In this document: piece after piece, positions 60,049-64,000 of the stretch
How the letters are laid out: each line of letters begins with the position of its first letter
How positions within the stretch are numbered: position 1 is the stretch's first letter
Origin: Eubacterium sp.
GTDB taxonomy: Bacteria > Bacillota > Clostridia > Oscillospirales > Acutalibacteraceae
Length of the DNA: 64,000 nucleotides
Assembly: GCA_017446095.1 (NCBI GenBank)
Contig: JAFSRN010000009.1
Span: 1-64,000, forward strand
Direction: 5' to 3'
Translations under genes and position numbers: made by a program
The notes under the pieces: model-generated
Told to the model about the DNA's origin: nothing
The model's input: the letters and a program-made list of their open reading frames with translations, nothing else
Databases searched by the model: none

Positions 60049-60154
60049 GTAGGGGCGGATATCATCCGCCCTTAACTATCCACCGTCCGCATACAATAGG
60101 TGTGGACGGAGTCCACCCGACACTGTCCACTATCCACTGTTCACCGTCCACTAT
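60049..60154. repeat. REP-like hairpin joined to a composite heptamer element
   Basis: GTAG GGGCGGAT/ATCCGCCC (60049-60071) starts 5 bp after glgP. Then ACTATCC/ACCGTCC units, AT-containing ATACAATAGG, GTGGAC GGA GTCCAC (60099-60118) and a right arm of GTCCACT/ATCCACT/GTTCACC units (60121-60154), which ends 5 bp before the GH13 start codon. Confidence 0.88.
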
Positions 60155-60158
60155 AAAT

Positions 60159-62018
60159 ATGCAAATCTTCAACTCGCGCAAAACAGAATACAAGGACATA
60201 ATCAGAGCCGTTGCCACTGACGAAGGGGTAAGGCTTCGCATTGTTGTGCCCAGAAGTATGTCCTGCAACTGCGCGATGCTATGCGTTCATAAGGATAAAG
60301 AGGAAAATGTTTTTTACTCAATGTTCTGGGCAGGTATGTGCGGCAGCGACCACGAGTACTGGGAACTGCATTTTTCAGCCACAACGCCCGGACTTTACTG
60401 GTACCACTTTGAACTTGACACGCCGTGGGGCAGGAACTTTGTTTACAATGTCGGCGGCGGTGTGGGCGATATTGCGCCTACGGGCAACGACTTCCAGCAG
60501 ACGGTGTACGACAGGAACTTTACCACGCCCGACTGGCTCAAGGGCGGTCTGATTTACCAGATTTTTCCCGACCGTTTCTTCAACAGCGGCACGCCTAAAG
60601 TCGGTGTGCGCGAATCGCGCGTAATGCGCGACTGGGGCGACGAGCCTTACTGGAAAGAGGAACAGATGGGCGGCGTCTGGAACAACGACTACTTCTGCGG
60701 CGACCTAAAGGGTATTGAGGAAAAACTGCCTTATCTTGCGGATTTGTGCGTAAGCTGCATCTACCTCAACCCGATATTTGAGGCTAACTCAAATCACCGT
60801 TACGACACCGCGGACTATGAACGCATCGACCCGCTGCTCGGCACGGAATACGACCTTAAGGACCTCTGCAAAAAGGCAAAGGAAGAATACGGCATCAGCA
60901 TTATTCTTGACGGCGTGTTCAGCCACACGGGCTGCGACAGTAAATATTTTAACATATATAATAACTACGACAGCGTGGGCGCTTACAACAGCAAGGAAAG
61001 CCCGTACTTTTCGTGGTACAAATTCATAGATTATCCAAACGACTACCATTCGTGGTGGGGCATTAAGCTTTTGCCCGAGGTTATTGAGGAGGACGAGAGC
61101 TACCGCAATTATATCTGCGGCAAGCACGGTATTCTGCGCAAGTGGCTGCGCTGCGGCATTAGCGGCTGGCGGCTTGACGTTGCAGACGAGCTGCCCGATA
61201 TTTTCCTTGACGATTTGCGCAAAACCGTTAAGGACGAAAATCCCGACGCGGTTATTATCGGCGAGGTCTGGGAGGATGCCACCACCAAGTTTGCCTACGG
61301 CGAGCGCAGGCGCTACCTGATGGGGCAGCAGCTTGATTCGGTTATGAACTATCCGTTTGCGGACGCGGTGCTTAATTTTGTGCGCTTTAAGAATGCGGAC
61401 GCGTTCTTTGACAGCGTGCTCAGCATAGTGGAAAACTATCCGCCGCAGGTCACAAACGTGCTGATGAATCACATCGGCACGCACGACACGGAACGTGCAA
61501 TCAACCGCCTTGCAGGCGAGGACTGCGAGGGTCACGGCAGGGAATGGCAGTACGAGCGCAATAAACTTTCGCAGTACGACTACCTGCACGGCGTGTCGCT
61601 GCTGAAGCTCGCCTCGCTGTTGCAGTACACCTTGCCCGGCGTGCCATCGCTCTACTACGGCGACGAAATCGGTATGATGGGCTACAAGGACCCGTTTAAC
61701 CGCGGCTGTATGCAGTGGGATAACATCAACGAAGAACTGCTGCGCTGGTACAAACGCCTTGGCGAAATCAGGCGCGGCTGCCACGTGTTTAAGGAAGGTG
61801 CGTTTGAGCCTGTGTTCTGCTCGCATAAAACTATTGCCTACAAGCGCACCGACGAGGCAAGCGAAGTGCTTATTGCAATGAATCTTGACGAAATGCCGAT
61901 AGAAATCGAAATCGGCGCAGAGTGGAACAATTCCTACACCCTGCTCGGCGACGTCAGCGGCGCAGAAAAAATAACCCTCGAGCCGTATAGGTACGCGCTG
62001 ATTACGAGAGTGAAATAG
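60159..62018 (+). CDS. GH13 alpha-amylase-family enzyme (neopullulanase/alpha-glucosidase-like)
   Basis: 619 residues from ATG 60159. An N-terminal beta-sandwich (about 1-130) like CBM34/neopullulanase domains, then the catalytic barrel: DGVFSHTG (region I), GWRLDVADELP with the nucleophile Asp (region II), IIGEVWEDA with the acid Glu (region III), NHIGTHDTERA with the transition-state Asp (region IV), and a C-terminal beta domain. Intracellular, no signal peptide. It probably hydrolyses maltodextrins, cyclodextrins or glycogen branches together with GlgP. No ribosome site is visible because the heptamer array abuts the start. Confidence 0.93.
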   Translation: MQIFNSRKTEYKDIIRAVATDEGVRLRIVVPRSMSCNCAMLCVHKDKEENVFYSMFWAGMCGSDHEYWELHFSATTPGLYWYHFELDTPWGRNFVYNVGGGVGDIAPTGNDFQQTVYDRNFTTPDWLKGGLIYQIFPDRFFNSGTPKVGVRESRVMRDWGDEPYWKEEQMGGVWNNDYFCGDLKGIEEKLPYLADLCVSCIYLNPIFEANSNHRYDTADYERIDPLLGTEYDLKDLCKKAKEEYGISIILDGVFSHTGCDSKYFNIYNNYDSVGAYNSKESPYFSWYKFIDYPNDYHSWWGIKLLPEVIEEDESYRNYICGKHGILRKWLRCGISGWRLDVADELPDIFLDDLRKTVKDENPDAVIIGEVWEDATTKFAYGERRRYLMGQQLDSVMNYPFADAVLNFVRFKNADAFFDSVLSIVENYPPQVTNVLMNHIGTHDTERAINRLAGEDCEGHGREWQYERNKLSQYDYLHGVSLLKLASLLQYTLPGVPSLYYGDEIGMMGYKDPFNRGCMQWDNINEELLRWYKRLGEIRRGCHVFKEGAFEPVFCSHKTIAYKRTDEASEVLIAMNLDEMPIEIEIGAEWNNSYTLLGDVSGAEKITLEPYRYALITRVK

Positions 62019-62189
62019 AATGATGAATGATAAATGATGAATGATGAATTTAGGTTACTCGGCTTTGCCTCAGACAATAAGTAGGGGTCAATCATGATTG
62101 ACCCGCGGGCGATTCTTGAATCGCCCCTACAATGAGTGTGAGCGAAGCTCACCCTAAATTCATAATTCATAACTCATAATTCATAATTA
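62017..62189. repeat. Composite element: inverted heptamer arrays around a tail-to-tail REP pair
   Basis: Left arm AATGATG units (62017-62052), right arm CATAATT units (62154-62189). Core: GTAG GGGTCAATC/GATTGACCC (62081-62104), two bases, then a reverse REP GGGCGATTC/GAATCGCCC ending CTAC (62107-62130), then GTGAGCGAAGCTCAC. Confidence 0.93.
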
Positions 62190-62190
62190 A

Positions 62191-62218
62191 AACGGTAACC
62201 ATTTGGTTGCCGTTTTTT
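62191..62218 (+). terminator. Terminator of the GH13 gene
   Basis: AACGGTAACC ATTT GGTTGCCGTT then TTTT. Confidence 0.88.
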
Positions 62219-62247
62219 AATAATATTTGAAAAATGATAATTAATTA

Positions 62248-62276
62248 TTGACAAACAATAATTATTGTGCTATAAC
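62248..62276 (+). promoter_or_regulatory. Promoter with internal palindrome for the DUF2975-XRE pair
   Basis: TTGACA (62248-62253), 17-bp spacer, TATAAC (62271-62276). A perfect palindrome ACAATAATTATTGT (62255-62268) fills the spacer and is a candidate operator for the small XRE repressor encoded downstream. Confidence 0.7.
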
Positions 62277-62306
62277 AATGGTGAAAATTACCTTTGGAGG
62301 TACACT

Positions 62307-62783
62307 ATGAAATACAGTATCAAGAGCGCAGGACTGACGCAGATTGTCGTCAGAATATGCTATGTGCTGCTTGCGGCGTCGGTGATTTTGTTCCCGATTC
62401 TTATGAAGCAGCAGGACGGCGACACATTCTATTTTGTTATGATTGCCGAGCACGGCAAGTACCTGATTTTTCCGTTTTATGCGGTTGTGCCTGCAGGCTA
62501 TGCTGCGCTGATTTGCCTTGACAAACTGCTCACCAACATCAAGCGCGACATTGTGTTTGACGAGCGCAACGTCACAATTCTCGGCACGCTCACGCTGTGC
62601 TGCCTTTACGCGGCGCTTGTCGGCGTGGTTTCGTACATCGTAATCGCGCTGTGCTACAAGTCAATCGAAACGGTGCTTCTCCTCGCCTTCGGCGAAGCGT
62701 TTATGGCGCTCGTCATCCGCGTAGTCCGCGATGTAATCAAAAAGGCGATTGAGATTAAAGAGGATAATGACCTCGTTGTTTAG
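62307..62783 (+). CDS. DUF2975-like membrane protein
   Basis: 158 residues from ATG 62307 (TGGAGG site), with four predicted membrane helices. It fits the DUF2975 pattern: small four-helix protein whose C-terminal loop-helix segment (MALVIRVVRDVIKKAIEIKE) precedes DNDLVV. In Firmicutes such genes are nearly always followed by a small XRE regulator, as here at 62912. Role unknown; a membrane partner of the regulator is one possibility. Confidence 0.82.
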   Translation: MKYSIKSAGLTQIVVRICYVLLAASVILFPILMKQQDGDTFYFVMIAEHGKYLIFPFYAVVPAGYAALICLDKLLTNIKRDIVFDERNVTILGTLTLCCLYAALVGVVSYIVIALCYKSIETVLLLAFGEAFMALVIRVVRDVIKKAIEIKEDNDLVV

Positions 62784-62900
62784 AATGTAGAATGGAGAAT
62801 GGAGAATGGAGAATTTAGGGTGGACTTTGTCCACACCTATTATAATAGCCGTGCGCAGCACCATTAATTCTCAATTCTCAACTCTCAATTCTCAATTATT
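62782..62900. repeat. Composite element: inverted GAGAATG arrays around GTGGAC and GTGCGCAGCAC cores
   Basis: Left arm GGAGAAT units (62782-62817), right arm TTCTCAA units (62864-62900), complementary. Core: GTGGAC TTT GTCCAC, AT-rich CTATTATAATAG (itself palindromic), and GTGCGCAGCAC. It separates the DUF2975-like gene from its regulator gene. Confidence 0.93.
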
Positions 62901-62911
62901 ACGGTGATTTT

Positions 62912-63118
62912 ATGATAGTAATTAATTTAGATGTAATGCTTGCCAGGCGGAAGATGAGCTCGCTTGAGCTGGCAAACAGAATAGGTATAACGCAGGCTAA
63001 TCTGTCGATACTCAAAACGGGGAAGGCGAGGGCTATCCGCTTTTCCACGCTCGATGCAATCTGCAAGGAGCTCGACTGCCAGCCTGCCGATATAATTGAA
63101 TATAAGGAGGATGAATAA
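62912..63118 (+). CDS. Small XRE-family regulator (YozG type)
   Basis: 68 residues, essentially one helix-turn-helix: VMLARRKMSSLELANRIGIT then QANLSILKTGKARAIRFSTL, and the end CQPADIIEYKEDE typical of this group. It likely binds as a dimer and represses the DUF2975-like gene and itself; the palindrome at 62255-62268 is the best candidate site. ATG 62912; the next gene starts directly after its stop codon. Confidence 0.92.
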   Translation: MIVINLDVMLARRKMSSLELANRIGITQANLSILKTGKARAIRFSTLDAICKELDCQPADIIEYKEDE

Positions 63119-64000
63119 ATGAATCAGAATCCAAACAACAACGGCACATACTACGCGCCGCCGCAGGGTGGGCAGTATCAGCCACAGCAGCAATATGCAC
63201 AGCCGCAGCAGGCGTATCAGATGTCGCAGTATGCTATGCATCCGGGGTACTATCCGCAGCAGAATTACCGCCCGTATGTACCGCAGAAAAAGGTGTACAA
63301 ACCCTTTGAAAAAAAGGACAATCTGTTCTTCTTTTTAACGCTGCTCGCATCGTTTCTGATGCTCGACTTCGGGCTTTTCAAGGGCGTTAAGCTCGGCTTC
63401 ACAATCGCGTACCTTGTGCTGTTTGAAATAACAACTGTGTACCTGTGGAAAAAGTCGTTGAAAAAATCGCTGTTTTCACTTTCGTGCGGAGTGCTTTCCG
63501 TCGCAGGTGCGTTTACATTTTCACTATACGACAACCTGCTTGTCAACTCAATTATGTTCATGCTCGTGTTCGGGCTTTACGGCTTTTATGTCCTTGGCAT
63601 AAGCGGCTGCTTTACGCGAAAGCAGGGCAATTTCAAGGTGCTGTTCAACCTCGGCTATTCCGTGTTTATTCAGCCGTTTGAAGGGCTCATTAACGTAATC
63701 GGCTCGGCACACGCAACGTCAAAGAAAAACAAAAGGCTTATCTACACAATTATCGGTGTGGCAATTGCTCTGCCGGTACTCGGTATTGTAATTCCGCTGC
63801 TCGTAAAGAGCGACGCTGCTTTTGAAGCGCTTGTGGGCAAAATCATCAAGAACCTCGGCATCTACATTGCGGAAATCGTGCTTGCCGTAATCGCCACGCC
63901 GTTCTTGTTCAGCTACTTCTACAACAAGCGCGCGGAGGTCGAGCAGAAAAAGCCTATGAAAAACGACGCGCACCGCTTCGTCGTAAGCCCCATAAGCATC
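63119..64000 (+). CDS. DUF4153/DUF4173-like membrane protein (partial, runs off the window)
   Basis: The reading frame starts at ATG 63119, directly after the regulator stop codon, with AAGGAGG 9 bases upstream, and stays open for 294 codons to the window edge. A Gln/Tyr/Pro-rich cytoplasmic N-terminus (QQQYAQPQQAYQMSQYAM) precedes at least six membrane helices beginning at NLFFFLTLLASFLMLDFGLF. The LDFGLFKGVKLGFTIAY segment recalls DUF4153/DUF4173 proteins. Function unknown. Likely co-transcribed with the XRE regulator. Confidence 0.8.
   Translation, partial: MNQNPNNNGTYYAPPQGGQYQPQQQYAQPQQAYQMSQYAMHPGYYPQQNYRPYVPQKKVYKPFEKKDNLFFFLTLLASFLMLDFGLFKGVKLGFTIAYLVLFEITTVYLWKKSLKKSLFSLSCGVLSVAGAFTFSLYDNLLVNSIMFMLVFGLYGFYVLGISGCFTRKQGNFKVLFNLGYSVFIQPFEGLINVIGSAHATSKKNKRLIYTIIGVAIALPVLGIVIPLLVKSDAAFEALVGKIIKNLGIYIAEIVLAVIATPFLFSYFYNKRAEVEQKKPMKNDAHRFVVSPISI

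Noticed and set aside
60789-61826. Minus-strand frame of 345 codons
   Set aside because: Shadow of the GH13 gene; the plus strand carries all four GH13 catalytic regions.
16728-62900. Heptamer arrays considered as CRISPR
   Set aside because: Units are 7 bp and contiguous, with no unique spacers and no cas genes.

Overview
The window looks like a chromosomal stretch from a Gram-positive anaerobe of the Clostridia, most likely a gut Oscillospiraceae/Ruminococcaceae relative. The reasons are AGGAGG-type ribosome binding sites, the spore-germination protein YpeB, lipoprotein-type solute-binding proteins, BspA-like leucine-rich repeat and dockerin-like secreted proteins, an ECF sigma factor with a membrane beta-propeller partner, and intracellular glycogen and oligosaccharide enzymes. 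Base composition is about half G+C by eye. There is no phage, plasmid or CRISPR module. The only RNA gene seen is tRNA-Arg(CCG).

Layout. 0.3-2.5 kb: two-component system (minus strand). 2.6-5.4 kb: secreted dockerin-like protein, orphan PqqD-like protein, OhrR-type MarR regulator with two operator copies, AT-rich pyrophosphatase-like gene. 5.4-7.7 kb: secreted protein and alanine racemase (minus). 7.9-14.0 kb: polA, rimI, tsaD, pckG (plus). 14.2-18.3 kb: minus-strand run of a hypothetical gene, GH43, hisC, a membrane protein and gpsA. 18.4-23.0 kb: SDR, trmN6-like, rsmI, radical SAM, mscL with a zinc ribbon, alpha/beta hydrolase. 23.1-29.1 kb: TetR-centred catabolic locus (FGGY kinase and a membrane protein on one side, class III aminotransferase and class II aldolase on the other). 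29.7-32.2 kb: ECF sigma plus membrane beta-propeller. 32.2-34.2 kb: lipoprotein, ypeB, small gene. 34.3-39.1 kb: two divergent polar amino-acid ABC transporters. 39.3-44.7 kb: GH36 alpha-galactosidase, rmuC, MATE exporter, SDR. 44.8-47.2 kb: BspA-like LRR protein. 47.4-52.1 kb: tRNA-Arg, then a multi-cluster Fe-S flavoprotein, HypA and a multipass membrane protein. 52.3-54.4 kb: proBA. 54.5-62.0 kb: membrane-anchored DUF5050-like protein, polysaccharide flippase, glycogen phosphorylase, GH13. 62.3-64.0 kb: DUF2975-like protein, small XRE regulator and a membrane protein cut by the window edge.

The most striking signal is between the genes. At least four families of dispersed palindromic repeats fill the intergenic gaps: (i) REP-like hairpins starting with GTAG whose stems vary but stay paired, sometimes in head-to-head or tail-to-tail pairs; (ii) about sixteen arrays built of exactly 7-bp units, often two inverted arrays flanking a palindromic core; (iii) a near-perfect 31-bp palindrome centred on GGGGAC/GTCCCC; (iv) GGCTCC...GGGAGCC hairpins resembling terminators. 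They repeatedly abut stop codons, and in two genes they appear to supply the final codons. A separate highly structured element of about 300 bp with terminal inverted repeats lies at 29.1-29.4 kb.

All functional calls rest on reading the translated proteins and motifs by eye. No database search was run, and promoter and operator calls are pattern matches only.
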